Shown here: positions 44,080 through 52,527 of the stretch, one piece after another
How the letters are laid out: each line of letters begins with the position of its first letter
Position numbering within the stretch: position 1 is the first letter of the stretch
Assembly (NCBI RefSeq): GCF_003387475.1
Contig: NZ_QUNO01000005.1
Location: 1-64,000 of the forward strand
Source: Kutzneria buriramensis
GTDB taxonomy: Bacteria > Actinomycetota > Actinomycetes > Mycobacteriales > Pseudonocardiaceae
Direction of reading: 5' to 3'
Length of the DNA stretch: 64,000 bases
Notes under the pieces: model-generated
What the model was told of the DNA's origin: nothing
The model's input: only the letters and a program-made list of their open reading frames with translations
Database searches by the model: none
Translations under genes and position numbers: made by a program

Positions 44080-44888
44080 GACAGCTGATCCCTTCGCCAG
44101 GACGTGAACCGTCGTTCCAGGGCCACCAGAAGCTGGTTGAACACCACCCCGATGACGGAGATGGTCACGATGCCCGCGTACATCTGCGGGATCGCGAAGT
44201 TGAACTGCGCGGCGTTGACCAGGTAGCCCAGGCCGGCCTTGGCGCCGACCATCTCGGCCGCCACCAGCACCAGGATGGACACCGCGCCGGCCAGCCGGAT
44301 GCCGGTGAACACCGTCGGCGCGGCCGCCGGCAGGATCACCTTCTGGAACAGCCGGATCGGCGGCAGGTCCAGGGAGCGGGCCAGTTTCAGCAGAGTCGGG
44401 TCGACCGTGCGCACGGCGCTGATCGTGTTCAGCAGGATCGGCCACACGCAGGCGTACAGCACGATGGAGATCTTGGACGTCTCGCCGATGCCCAGCAGGA
44501 GCACGAAAACCGGCAGCAGCGCGAGCGCCGCGGTGTTGCGGAACACCTCCAGCAGCGGGCCGAGCAGCTCGGCGACCGGTTTGTACCAGCCGATCAACAG
44601 CCCGAGCGGGACGGCCGTGACCACCGCCAGCCCGAATCCGGTCAGCGAACGGCCGAGGCTGGCCAGGGTGTTGTCCAGCAGCTGGCCGTCGGCGAGCAGC
44701 TGCCACCAGGCCACCATCACGTCGGAGAACGGCGGCAGGAAGGTGGAATCGACCAGACCCAGCCGGGGCGCCAGCTCCCAGACCGCCAGCAGGCCGACGA
44801 TGGCGGCCGACCGGTACACGATCTTGCGCAGGCTGATGCCCACGGTCGCCTTGCGTACCTGCGGAAGTGCGATCTCGATGGTGCTCAC
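44076..44888 (-). CDS. sulfonate/nitrate-type ABC transporter permease
   Basis: 270 residues with about six membrane helices and the permease loop EAA-like motif LARSLDLPPIRLFQKVILPA. Resembles SsuC/TauC. It forms the channel with the ATPase at 44885. Both gene junctions are ATGA 4-nt overlaps, implying fixed stoichiometry. Confidence 0.92.
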   Translation of the reverse strand: MSTIEIALPQVRKATVGISLRKIVYRSAAIVGLLAVWELAPRLGLVDSTFLPPFSDVMVAWWQLLADGQLLDNTLASLGRSLTGFGLAVVTAVPLGLLIGWYKPVAELLGPLLEVFRNTAALALLPVFVLLLGIGETSKISIVLYACVWPILLNTISAVRTVDPTLLKLARSLDLPPIRLFQKVILPAAAPTVFTGIRLAGAVSILVLVAAEMVGAKAGLGYLVNAAQFNFAIPQMYAGIVTISVIGVVFNQLLVALERRFTSWRRDQLS

Positions 44889-45658
44889 CGTGCCACCTCC
44901 AGCCGTTGCGCGCGGGCGACCTCGTCGTGCAGCAACTCCCAGATCTCGTGCCGGTAATGCGCGAACTTCTCGCTGGAGCGCAGATCCCGCACCTCAGCCC
45001 GGTTGCCGAGATCGATCTGCACCGTCCGTTTGACCCGTCCCGGCCGCGAGGTCAGCACCGCGACCTTCTGCCCCAGGTAGACGGCCTCGTCGATGCCGTG
45101 GGTGATGAAGACGATGGTCTTGCCGGTGCGCTCCCAGATCCGGAGCAGCTCGTCCTGCAACGACTCGCGGGTCTGGGCGTCCAGGGCGGCGAACGGCTCG
45201 TCCATCAGCAGCACTTCGGGGTCGTAGGCAAGGCTGCGGGCGATCGCCACCCGCTGCCGCATGCCGCCGGACAGCTCGTGCGGGTGCCGCTGCTCGAACC
45301 CGGTGAGCCCGACCAGGTCCAGGAACTCCCGCGCCCGCTCGGTGCGTTCGCGACGCGGAACGCCGGTTGCCTCCAGGCCGAACTCGACGTTGCCCAGGGC
45401 GGTTCGCCACGGCAGCAGGGCGTACTGCTGGAAGACGATGCCGCGATCCAACCCGGGGCCGTTGATCGGCTTGCCGTGCAGCAGAAGTTGGCCGCTGGTG
45501 GGCGCGGTCAGGCCGGCGAGGAGGTCCAGGAGCGTGGACTTGCCGCAACCGCTGGGGCCGACGATCACCACGAACTCGCCGGCCGCCACGTCCAGGTCGA
45601 CGCCGGCCAGGGCGGTGAAGTCGCCGAAGTCCTTGGTCACGGCGCGCAGGCCGATCAC
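44885..45658 (-). CDS. sulfonate/nitrate-type ABC transporter ATPase
   Basis: 257 residues, SsuB/TauB type. Walker A GPSGCGKST (about 33-41), Q-loop QQYALLPW, signature LSGGMRQRVAIARSL, Walker B VLLMDEPFAALD and the switch His in FITHGIDEAV are all intact. It powers uptake by the permease at 44076. Confidence 0.94.
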   Translation of the reverse strand: MIGLRAVTKDFGDFTALAGVDLDVAAGEFVVIVGPSGCGKSTLLDLLAGLTAPTSGQLLLHGKPINGPGLDRGIVFQQYALLPWRTALGNVEFGLEATGVPRRERTERAREFLDLVGLTGFEQRHPHELSGGMRQRVAIARSLAYDPEVLLMDEPFAALDAQTRESLQDELLRIWERTGKTIVFITHGIDEAVYLGQKVAVLTSRPGRVKRTVQIDLGNRAEVRDLRSSEKFAHYRHEIWELLHDEVARAQRLEVAR

Positions 45659-46629
45659 GCCGGCACCCCGTTGAACTCATTGGTGTACAAGGAGGAGATG
45701 TCCAGCTTGCGACTGCCCAGCTCGCCACGGCCGGCCAGCCAGTCCACCCACATCGACAGCTGGCGCTCGGACACCCGGCCGCCCTTCTCCGCCACGCCCC
45801 AGGACTTCCAGAACTTCAGGGCGGACCCGTCCTCGTTGCGGCCCCGCTTCTGCACGATCCTGGTCATCCGGTCCACGACCTGCGCCGACGGCGTGGCGCG
45901 GCTCCACTCGATGGCCTTGCCGACGCCGGTGACGAAGGCCCGCACGGTGTCCGGGTTCTGCTTCAGGAACTTCTCCGTGAACACGTAGGTGCCGGCGGTG
46001 AACGGTCCGAGCAGCTCGTAGTCGGTGAACAGCTTGCGGATGCCGCCGGACTGCAACGCCTTGTCCCGCAGGATGCCGCCGAGCGTGGCGACGTCGATCT
46101 GCTTCTGCCGCAGCGACTGCTCGGTGTTGATCGGCGGCACCACCAGCGGCTCGGCCTTCTTCGGGTCGACGTTGTTGCGCTGGAGGTAGATGTCGAGCAT
46201 CGCCTCGAGGTGCGCGCCGAGCGTGTTCATGCCGACCTTCTTGCCGGCGAGGTCGGCGGGCGTCCGGATCGGGCTGTCCTCCAGCACGTAGAAGCCGTTG
46301 TAGGCGTACTGGTCGGAGCCGTAGTAGCCGATCACGGCCTTGATCGGCGCGCCGGCGGCGGCCAGCTTGACCACCGCGCCGTTGAACGCGCCGCCGAAGT
46401 CGGTCTGGCCGGTGGCGGCGGACTGGATGTCCTGCGGGCCGCTGATCGTGTTGCCCACCCAGTCCAGCTTGACGTCGCCGAGAAAGCCCAGGTCGGCGGC
46501 CAGTTCGGGCAGGGTGACGGCGCCGGCGCTGCCCTGGTACCGCAGCGTCTTGGTGGCGCTGCCGCTGGCCGTGCCGCAGGCGGTGAGCACGGTGGCGCCG
46601 GCCGCAGCGAGAAACGTTCTCCGCTTCAT
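45655..46629 (-). CDS. sulfonate/nitrate-type ABC transporter substrate-binding lipoprotein
   Basis: 324 residues. The signal ends in the lipobox LTAC (Cys18); the mature part is an SsuA-like bilobed binder (GAVTLPELAADLGF, GNTISGPQDIQSAATGQTDF, PPINTEQSLRQKQIDVATLG). It captures the sulfonate or sulfate ester outside the membrane. The position between the monooxygenase and ATPase genes, with 4-nt overlaps on both sides, ties it to them. Confidence 0.92.
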   Translation of the reverse strand: MKRRTFLAAAGATVLTACGTASGSATKTLRYQGSAGAVTLPELAADLGFLGDVKLDWVGNTISGPQDIQSAATGQTDFGGAFNGAVVKLAAAGAPIKAVIGYYGSDQYAYNGFYVLEDSPIRTPADLAGKKVGMNTLGAHLEAMLDIYLQRNNVDPKKAEPLVVPPINTEQSLRQKQIDVATLGGILRDKALQSGGIRKLFTDYELLGPFTAGTYVFTEKFLKQNPDTVRAFVTGVGKAIEWSRATPSAQVVDRMTRIVQKRGRNEDGSALKFWKSWGVAEKGGRVSERQLSMWVDWLAGRGELGSRKLDISSLYTNEFNGVPA

Positions 46630-47942
46630 GACGGAATCCGCTCGAAACGGCTCGCCGGGCGGCCGAGGCCGTAGTGCCCGCGCAATGTGTCCGCATCGTA
46701 ACCGGTGCGGAACAAACCGCGCCGACGCAGTTCCGGAATGACGTGGTCGACGAATTCCTCCAGCCCGGACGGCAGCAGCGGCGGCATCACGTTGAATCCG
46801 TCGGCGGCACCGTGCTCGTACCAGTGCTGAATGTGGTCGGCGATCTGTTCCGGCGTGCCGGCGACCACCTGGTGCCCGCGGCCGCCGCCGAGCCGCGCGA
46901 CGAGTTGACGCAGTGTCAACCTGTCCCGCACGGCGAGGTCGCGGACCAGCTCGAACCGGCTCTTGGCGCCCTTGATCCGGGACACCGGCGGGAACGGCGG
47001 CAGCGGCTCGTCCAGCGGATGGTCGCCCAGGTCGAGCCCGATCAGCTCGGACAGCTGGCGCACGGCCCGGACCGGCACGATCAGCTCGTCCAGCTCGTCG
47101 GACAGCCGCCGCGCCTCGGCCTCGGTGGAACCCAGCACCGGCACGATGCCCGGCAGCACCTTCAACTCGTCGGGCAGCCGGTCGTGCTGGGCCAGCCGCG
47201 ACTTGAGGTCGGCGTAGAACGCCTGCCCCTCCTCGAGGGTCTGCTGCGCGGTGAACACCGCCTCGGCGTGCCGGGCGGCGAACGCCTTGCCGTCCTCGGA
47301 GGAGCCGGCCTGCACCAGCAGCGGGCGGCCCTGCGGGCTGCGCAGCGCGTTGAGCGGTCCTCTGACCTGGTAGAACCGGCCGCGGTGGTTGATCTCGTGC
47401 ACCTTGTCCGGGTCGGCGAACACGCCGGACTCGACGTCCACGACCAGCGCGTCGTCGTCCCAGCTGTCCCACAGCGCGGTGACCACGTCCAGGAACTCGT
47501 CCGCGCGCTCGTAGCGCTCGGCGTGGTCGGCGACGGCGTCGCGGTTGAAGTTCTGCGCGGCGCGGTCGCCGGCAGAGGTGACGATGTTCCAGCCGGCGCG
47601 GCCGCCGCTGATGTGGTCCAGCGAGGAGAACAGGCGGGCCAGGTTGTACGGCTCGGTGTAGCTGGTCGACGCCGTGGCGATCAGGCCGACGCGGGTGGTC
47701 ACCGCCGCCATCGCGGTGAGCAGCGTGACCGGCTCGAACTTGCCGGCCGCGGTGTGCCGGACGTCGCCCCAGATCTGCACGCCGTCGGCCAGGAACACCG
47801 AGTCGAACGCACCCCGCTCGGCGATTCTCGCGAGGTTCTGGAAATGTCGCACATCGTTTACCAACTCGGGGTCGGTTCTCGGATGCCGCCAGGCCGCTTC
47901 GTGGTGTCCCACGCCCATCAGAAATGCGTTGAGATGCAACAT
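46626..47942 (-). CDS. LLM flavin monooxygenase, NtaA/SnaA/DszA type
   Basis: 438 residues. LNAFLMGVGHHEAAWRHP, FDSVFLADG, TASTSYTEPYNLARLFSSLD and SGGRAGWNIVTS are hallmarks of the NtaA/DszA/SsuD-like FMNH2-dependent group. It probably oxidises an organosulfur compound brought in by the transporter behind it. The ATG at 47942 lies 6 nt after the -10 CATTAT (47954-47949), so the operon message is leaderless. No flavin reductase is encoded in the operon. Confidence 0.92.
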   Translation of the reverse strand: MLHLNAFLMGVGHHEAAWRHPRTDPELVNDVRHFQNLARIAERGAFDSVFLADGVQIWGDVRHTAAGKFEPVTLLTAMAAVTTRVGLIATASTSYTEPYNLARLFSSLDHISGGRAGWNIVTSAGDRAAQNFNRDAVADHAERYERADEFLDVVTALWDSWDDDALVVDVESGVFADPDKVHEINHRGRFYQVRGPLNALRSPQGRPLLVQAGSSEDGKAFAARHAEAVFTAQQTLEEGQAFYADLKSRLAQHDRLPDELKVLPGIVPVLGSTEAEARRLSDELDELIVPVRAVRQLSELIGLDLGDHPLDEPLPPFPPVSRIKGAKSRFELVRDLAVRDRLTLRQLVARLGGGRGHQVVAGTPEQIADHIQHWYEHGAADGFNVMPPLLPSGLEEFVDHVIPELRRRGLFRTGYDADTLRGHYGLGRPASRFERIPS

Positions 47943-47948
47943 GGCCCA

Positions 47949-47982
47949 ATAATGTTGACCGGCTCGCCGGAGGGTCAACATT
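47949..47982 (-). promoter_or_regulatory. promoter and palindromic operator of the organosulfur operon
   Basis: AATGTTGACC (47951-47960) is mirrored exactly at 47973-47982. On the minus strand the right arm holds the -35 TTGACC (47978-47973) and, after 18 nt, the -10 CATTAT overlaps the left arm. A repressor on this dyad would cover the whole promoter. The ROK regulator ending 19 nt away is the obvious candidate. Confidence 0.65.
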
Positions 47983-48000
47983 GCGTCGGCTGAAAATAAG

Positions 48001-49098
48001 TCAGCCCACTGCGTGGGACAGCGGATCCGCGTAGAGCACGCCCAGCGCGACCGCGCCGCCGGCCACCGCGAGCACCTCGTCGCCGCCGAAGCTGCTCGAC
48101 AGCACGGTGTGCTCCGGCGCCGCGCACAGGTGGGACCGTGCCGCGATCTCGTCTCTCAGGGCCTGGAGGCACTCCGGGAAGTGGATCACGCCCGCCTCCG
48201 TGACGACGAGGACCTCGGGGTTGACCACGTCGTACAGCAGCGCGGCGGCCCGGCCGACCATCCTCGCCCGCTCGATGAACGGATCCGGCTTGGCGCCAAG
48301 GAGTTCTCGCATGGAGACGCCGGCGGTGCGGCGGGCCCAGGCGTCGTCGGACACCGTCGCCTCGAAGCAGCCCTGGTGCCCGCGCCCGCACCGGACGTCC
48401 GGGTCGCCGAGCGGCAGGTGGGCGACATCGCCGGCGGCCGACCGGGGGCCACGGTGCGTGGACCCGCCGGTGACGATCGCCGCGTCCACCACATTGCCCA
48501 CGAACAGATGCAGCACGGACTCGCTCGCCCGCACCTGGCCGAACAGCTGCTCCGCCTGGACCAGCGCCCGGGCGTGGCTGTCGGCGTGCACCGGAATCCC
48601 GGTCGTGCTCAGGATTTCCTTGACAGGAACGTTCTTCCAGCCCAGCGACGCGTGCTCGACGATCACGCCGTTGTCGGTGTCCACCCAGCCACCGGCCGCC
48701 ACGCCCATCGCCAACGGCCTCCGGTCCCCCAGGAATCGCGGCAGGGCCTCGACGACCGTGCCGAGCACCTCCTCCGGGCGCGTACCGCCGTGCGGGATCT
48801 GCTGCTGGGCAAGGACATTGCCACGCAGGTCCAGGACCGCCAGCGTGCACTGGGCGTGCGCGATGTGCACGCCGCAGACGGTGTGCCTTGCGGTGTCGAT
48901 GTCCACGGGCACGTGCGGGCGGCCCATTCCGTTGCGGGACACCGGCCCGTCGGTCTCAGCGACCAGGCCGCGGTCGGCCAGGCTGCCGCAGTGCCGGGTC
49001 ACGCCGGCCGGGCTGAGGCCGGTCAGCCGGGCGATCGTGCTGCGCGCCACCGGGCCGTGCCGCAGCACGGCGCGCAGCACGGTGGCGGGGCCGGACAT
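48001..49098 (-). CDS. ROK family transcriptional regulator
   Basis: 365 residues: N-terminal winged HTH (STIARLTGLSPAGVTRHCGSL, about 15-60) and a ROK sugar-kinase-like domain with GVHIAHAQCTLAVLDLRGNV. The ROK zinc motif appears as CGRGHQGCFEATVS, with the His and two of the three usual cysteines. The start is preceded by a weak -10-like GACCAT. It reads in the same direction as the organosulfur operon, 58 bp before it, and probably controls it; regulating sulfur genes would be unusual for ROK proteins that sense sugars. Confidence 0.9.
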   Translation of the reverse strand: MSGPATVLRAVLRHGPVARSTIARLTGLSPAGVTRHCGSLADRGLVAETDGPVSRNGMGRPHVPVDIDTARHTVCGVHIAHAQCTLAVLDLRGNVLAQQQIPHGGTRPEEVLGTVVEALPRFLGDRRPLAMGVAAGGWVDTDNGVIVEHASLGWKNVPVKEILSTTGIPVHADSHARALVQAEQLFGQVRASESVLHLFVGNVVDAAIVTGGSTHRGPRSAAGDVAHLPLGDPDVRCGRGHQGCFEATVSDDAWARRTAGVSMRELLGAKPDPFIERARMVGRAAALLYDVVNPEVLVVTEAGVIHFPECLQALRDEIAARSHLCAAPEHTVLSSSFGGDEVLAVAGGAVALGVLYADPLSHAVG

Positions 49099-49153
49099 GC
49101 GGAGATGGTCACACCGCTGTCGGCTGCCGCCAAGGCCGTACCACGTCGTGGGA

Positions 49154-50194
49154 TCAGCCGAGCTCCCGCACGATGTCCAGAGCCCGGCCGAGGTTGTCCA
49201 GCTTGACGTCCAGCGTGTCGCCGGCCGGGTACATCCGCACCATGTCGACGCCCGCGTCCCGCCACACCCGCAGGCGCTCCCGCACCATCGGCTCGGTGCC
49301 GATCAGCGTGGTGGCCAGCACCATGTCGTCGGTGACGAGCGCGGTGGCGCCGTCGCGGTCGCCGGCCTGCCAGCGTTCCCGCACCTCGGCGGCGACCTCC
49401 GCCCAGCCCTGCCGGCTGTAGGCGTCGTTGTAGAAGTTCGTGCTGGCCGATCCCATGCCGCCCAGGCTGAACGCCAGTTCCTTCTTGCGGCCGGCGACCA
49501 TCTGGCGCAGCGCGTCTTCGTCCGGGGCGAAGGAGACCTCCGCGCCCTGGCAGACGTCGAGGTCCTGGCGGGTGCGGCCGGCCTTGGCCAAGCCGGCGTC
49601 CAGGTGCGTGAAATACGCCTGTGCACCCTCCGGCACGAAGCTGGTGCCGAGCCAGCCGTCGGCGATCTCGCCGGTCAGCTCCAGCATCTTCGGCGAGAGC
49701 GTGGCCAGGTAGATCGGGATGTCCGGGTTCGGCGGCATGGACAGCCGCATCGGGCGGATGCCGTCGCCGGGCCGCGGGATGGTGAAGTGCTTGCCGGCAA
49801 AGGAGATCTTCTCGCCGGCGAACGCCTCCCGCACGATCCGCACGGTTTCCCGCATCCGGCTGAGCGGTCGGTCGAACGGCACGCCGTGCAGGCCCTCGAT
49901 CACCTGCGGCCCGGACGCGCCCAGTCCCAGCGCGAACCTGTTGTCGGACAACTGGGCCAGGGTCAGCGCCGCCTGCGCGATGGCCACCGGGCTGCGCGTG
50001 CCGAGCTGGATGATGCCCGAGCCGAGCCGGATGCTTTCCGTGCGGGCGGCCAGGAATCCCAGCACCGACGGCGCGTCCGAGCCCCACGCCTCGGCCACCC
50101 AGCACGTGTCGAGGCCGAGCTTTTCCGCCGCCAGCACGAAATCCAGGGTGGACGCCCAGTCGCCGGACGCCTCGATCGTCGTCGCCGTGCGCAT
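49154..50194 (-). CDS. F420-type LLM class oxidoreductase
   Basis: 346 residues. LGLDTCWVAEAWGSDAPSVL, IRLGSGIIQLGTRSPVAIA and FALGLGASGPQVIEGLHG follow the F420-dependent LLM pattern; the cofactor is inferred from this subfamily. Substrate unknown. Its ATG overlaps the stop of the SRPBCC gene by one base (TGATG), so both are translated together from the promoter at 50704. Confidence 0.9.
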   Translation of the reverse strand: MRTATTIEASGDWASTLDFVLAAEKLGLDTCWVAEAWGSDAPSVLGFLAARTESIRLGSGIIQLGTRSPVAIAQAALTLAQLSDNRFALGLGASGPQVIEGLHGVPFDRPLSRMRETVRIVREAFAGEKISFAGKHFTIPRPGDGIRPMRLSMPPNPDIPIYLATLSPKMLELTGEIADGWLGTSFVPEGAQAYFTHLDAGLAKAGRTRQDLDVCQGAEVSFAPDEDALRQMVAGRKKELAFSLGGMGSASTNFYNDAYSRQGWAEVAAEVRERWQAGDRDGATALVTDDMVLATTLIGTEPMVRERLRVWRDAGVDMVRMYPAGDTLDVKLDNLGRALDIVRELG

Positions 50195-50697
50195 CAGCCG
50201 TTCTCCACCCGCTGCTTGATCTGCGCGAGCGTGCCGGCCATGGCGTTCTCGAATTCCCGCAGCCGCACGAAGACGATCTTCTGTTCCTTGTCCGGCATGC
50301 GGTCGATCGCGTGCGACAGGCCCGACCGCGCCGGCCCCAGCTGCATCCACTGCGTCAGTTCCGTGCCGCCGTCCCTGGCGTTCAACGTGAACCGCCAGAG
50401 CGACGTCGGATTGTCGGGGTCCTGCACCGCCCACCCGAACACTCTCGGCGGCTCGAACTCCACGATCTGCGAGGTGGTGGCCCACTCCCCCAACGCCTCG
50501 TGCTTGCTGGCCCCCACGAACCTCGCCCCGAGCCCGCGCTGGCCGTCACACCACGTGACCTTCTGGAGCTCGGGGCTCATCTCCGGCATCAGGGTCACGT
50601 CCGCGACCACGTCCCACACCCGCTCCGGAGGGCCCTCGATCCAGGTCCGCACCCGCACCGTCGGCTTGTCGGCGTACCTGGCTCCGGTCCACTCCAT
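50194..50697 (-). CDS. SRPBCC family protein
   Basis: 167-residue START-like hydrophobic-pocket protein: VRVRTWIEGPPERVWDVVADV at the N-terminus, PEMSPELQKVTW, FGWAVQDPDNPTSLWRFTL and a long C-terminal helix. Such proteins bind or cyclise hydrophobic ligands. The consensus promoter (TTGACA, GACTAT) ends 6 nt before its ATG. It forms an operon with the F420-type oxidoreductase. Confidence 0.9.
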   Translation of the reverse strand: MEWTGARYADKPTVRVRTWIEGPPERVWDVVADVTLMPEMSPELQKVTWCDGQRGLGARFVGASKHEALGEWATTSQIVEFEPPRVFGWAVQDPDNPTSLWRFTLNARDGGTELTQWMQLGPARSGLSHAIDRMPDKEQKIVFVRLREFENAMAGTLAQIKQRVENG

Positions 50698-50703
50698 GCC
50701 ACG

Positions 50704-50733
50704 ATAGTCTCGTAGAGAGACTCAGCATGTCAA
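50704..50733 (-). promoter_or_regulatory. strong leaderless promoter with dyad before the SRPBCC-LLM operon
   Basis: On the minus strand TTGACA (50733-50728), an 18-nt spacer and GACTAT (50709-50704) end 6 nt before the ATG. AGTCTC (50706-50711) and GAGACT (50717-50722) form a 6-bp dyad at the -10. The -35 overlaps the stop codon of the HxlR gene, whose product is the likely binder. Confidence 0.65.
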
Positions 50734-51239
50734 TGCCGCTCTTGTCCCGCGAATCGCCGCATGACATCGGGCCTGGACGCCAGCTTCGGCGGATACCCCG
50801 GCCCCATCCGATGCCGCACGTCCTCCGCCCGCAGCGGCTCCTTGCAGTGCGCGCACACCACCTCGGCATGCGTGTCATGCCCACACGAATCGTGACGCAG
50901 CGTGATCGGCGGCCCCGCCTCGTCCGCCAGCCAGCGGTCCCCCCACGTCATCATCGCCGCCAACACCTGCCAGAAGTCGCGGCCCTTCTCCGTGAGCACG
51001 TAGTCGTACCGAACCGGCTCCGCCTGGTACGGCACCTTCTCCAGCAGCCCCTCCTCAACCAGCCGCTTCAGGCGATCCACCAACGTGTTCCGCGCGATGC
51101 CCAACTCGTGCTGGAACTCGTCGAACCTGCGGATCCCGTAGAACGCCTCGCGCAGCACCAGCGGCGTCCACCAGTCCCCCAACAGGTCCATGGTCCTGGC
51201 CACCGAACACGGCCACTTCGCAAACGACGTCCGCCTCAT
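50730..51239 (-). CDS. HxlR family transcriptional regulator with C-terminal zinc-ribbon-like motif
   Basis: 169 residues. The winged helix spans about 10-100 (CSVARTMDLLGDWWTPLVLR, LGIARNTLVDRLKRLVEEGL). The tail has SCGHDTHAEVVCAHCKEPL, a CGH...CAHC set that could bind zinc. ATG 51239 is preferred over 51248 because TAGCAT (51252-51247) stands 7 nt before it. The next genes downstream are the SRPBCC-LLM pair, which it probably controls. Confidence 0.92.
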   Translation of the reverse strand: MRRTSFAKWPCSVARTMDLLGDWWTPLVLREAFYGIRRFDEFQHELGIARNTLVDRLKRLVEEGLLEKVPYQAEPVRYDYVLTEKGRDFWQVLAAMMTWGDRWLADEAGPPITLRHDSCGHDTHAEVVCAHCKEPLRAEDVRHRMGPGYPPKLASRPDVMRRFAGQERH

Positions 51240-51274
51240 GCTCCCCATGCTAGGACCGACGTGGAAACCCGGGA

Positions 51275-51323
51275 TCTGCCCCAAACCCACATTCGCTGTG
51301 CCCGAGAGCGCGACTCGCCGGGG
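51275..51323. repeat. half copy of the 118-bp repeat element
   Basis: CATTCGCTGTGCCCGAGAGC and the following GCGACTCGCCGGGG (51290-51323) match one arm of the element at 33044-33161. The preceding TCTGCC-CC-AAACC matches the reverse of its inner left half. So about 49 bp of one half-element is present; no second arm is seen. It lies upstream of the glycosyltransferase promoter. Confidence 0.6.
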
Positions 51324-51361
51324 TTGGTCGTTCAGGCAGGATCCGCCGGGCGAAACATCAC

Positions 51362-51395
51362 CAGACGCCCCGTATATTCATCAGACGCCTACTCT
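51362..51395 (+). promoter_or_regulatory. direct repeats before the glycosyltransferase gene
   Basis: CAGACGCC occurs at 51362-51369 and 51382-51389, exactly 20 bp (two helical turns) apart. The second copy directly abuts a -10-like TACTCT (51390-51395) that ends 7 nt before the ATG. No good -35 is present, so activator binding to the repeats is plausible. Confidence 0.45.
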
Positions 51396-51402
51396 AGCCA
51401 AT

Positions 51403-52527
51403 ATGCGAGTGATCCTGTCGAGCATTCCCCAGCACGGCCACCTGCTTCCGCTGCTGCCGCTGGCCCGAGCCCTGCGCGCGCAGGGCGACGAGGTGGCCTT
51501 TCTGACCGGCGCGGGCATGCTGCCGGTACTGCTGGCGGAGGACATCCCGCTGCTGCCGGCCGGCCCGATGCCGGACGTGCTCGGCGAGGAGACGTTCCGC
51601 CGCACCGGTGAGAACCCGTTCGTCCACCCCACGCCCACCGCGGCCGCCTCCTTCTTCGCCGGCGTCCGGATCGACATGGCCGCCGAGGAGGCACTCGTGG
51701 GCGGCCGCGCGTTCAAGCCCGACCTGGTGATCCGCGAGCGGCTCGACTACCTCGGCCCGCTGGTGGCGGCCGACCGCGGCGTGCCGCAGGCGACGCTGAC
51801 GTTCGGCCCGGCGGTCCCGCCGTTCCTGATCGACGTCGTCGACAACGACGCTCGGTCCCAGTACGAGGCCAGGAACCTGCCGACGCCGACCGACCGCTGG
51901 TACCTGGACACCTGCCCGCCGGCCCTCCAGGTCGACGGCTGGCAGCGCCCGCCTGCCTGGCACGCGCTGCGCCCCGAGCCGCACCGCGACAACGGCGACG
52001 CCGCTGCGCCGCCGAAGACCTCGACGCGGCCGCGCGTGCTGGTCACCTTCGGCACCTTCTTCAACGCGCCCGAGAAGATGACCCCGCTGCTCCGCGAGCT
52101 GTCCACAGTGGACGTCGACATCGTGGTGACACTGGGCCTGGCCAGCACCGCCGAGCAGTACGACGTCGACCAGGACAGAGTGACCTTCGTGCCGTTCACG
52201 GCGCTGAACACCCTGCTCGCGGACGTCGACGTCGTCCTCACGCACGGCGGCGCCGGCACCACACTCGGCACGCTGGCCTCCGCCATCCCGCTGGTCCTGA
52301 CGCCGGTCGGTGCGGACAACTTCCTCAACGCCGGGCAGGTCGCCGCGGCCGGTGCGGGCATCTCGCTGCTGCCGGACCAGGCCACGCCGCAGGCGGTCGC
52401 GGGGGCGGTGCGTACAGTGCTCGCCGAATTCCGCTACCGCGAGGCAGCCGCCTCCGTCGCGAAGGAGATCGCCGCCATGCCCACGCCCGCCGAGGTCGCC
52501 GCCGAACTGAGGTCGGCGCTGCGGTGA
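51403..52527 (+). CDS. GT1-like macrolide/antibiotic-type glycosyltransferase
   Basis: 374 residues, GT-B fold of the MGT/UGT kind. MRVILSSIPQHGHLLPLLPL at the N-terminus and THGGAGTTLGTLASAIPLVL in the sugar-nucleotide site are diagnostic. It moves a sugar from NDP-sugar onto a small molecule; detoxifying glycosylation is possible. Its stop overlaps the start of a TetR gene (GTGA), so enzyme and regulator are co-translated. Confidence 0.9.
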   Translation: MRVILSSIPQHGHLLPLLPLARALRAQGDEVAFLTGAGMLPVLLAEDIPLLPAGPMPDVLGEETFRRTGENPFVHPTPTAAASFFAGVRIDMAAEEALVGGRAFKPDLVIRERLDYLGPLVAADRGVPQATLTFGPAVPPFLIDVVDNDARSQYEARNLPTPTDRWYLDTCPPALQVDGWQRPPAWHALRPEPHRDNGDAAAPPKTSTRPRVLVTFGTFFNAPEKMTPLLRELSTVDVDIVVTLGLASTAEQYDVDQDRVTFVPFTALNTLLADVDVVLTHGGAGTTLGTLASAIPLVLTPVGADNFLNAGQVAAAGAGISLLPDQATPQAVAGAVRTVLAEFRYREAAASVAKEIAAMPTPAEVAAELRSALR

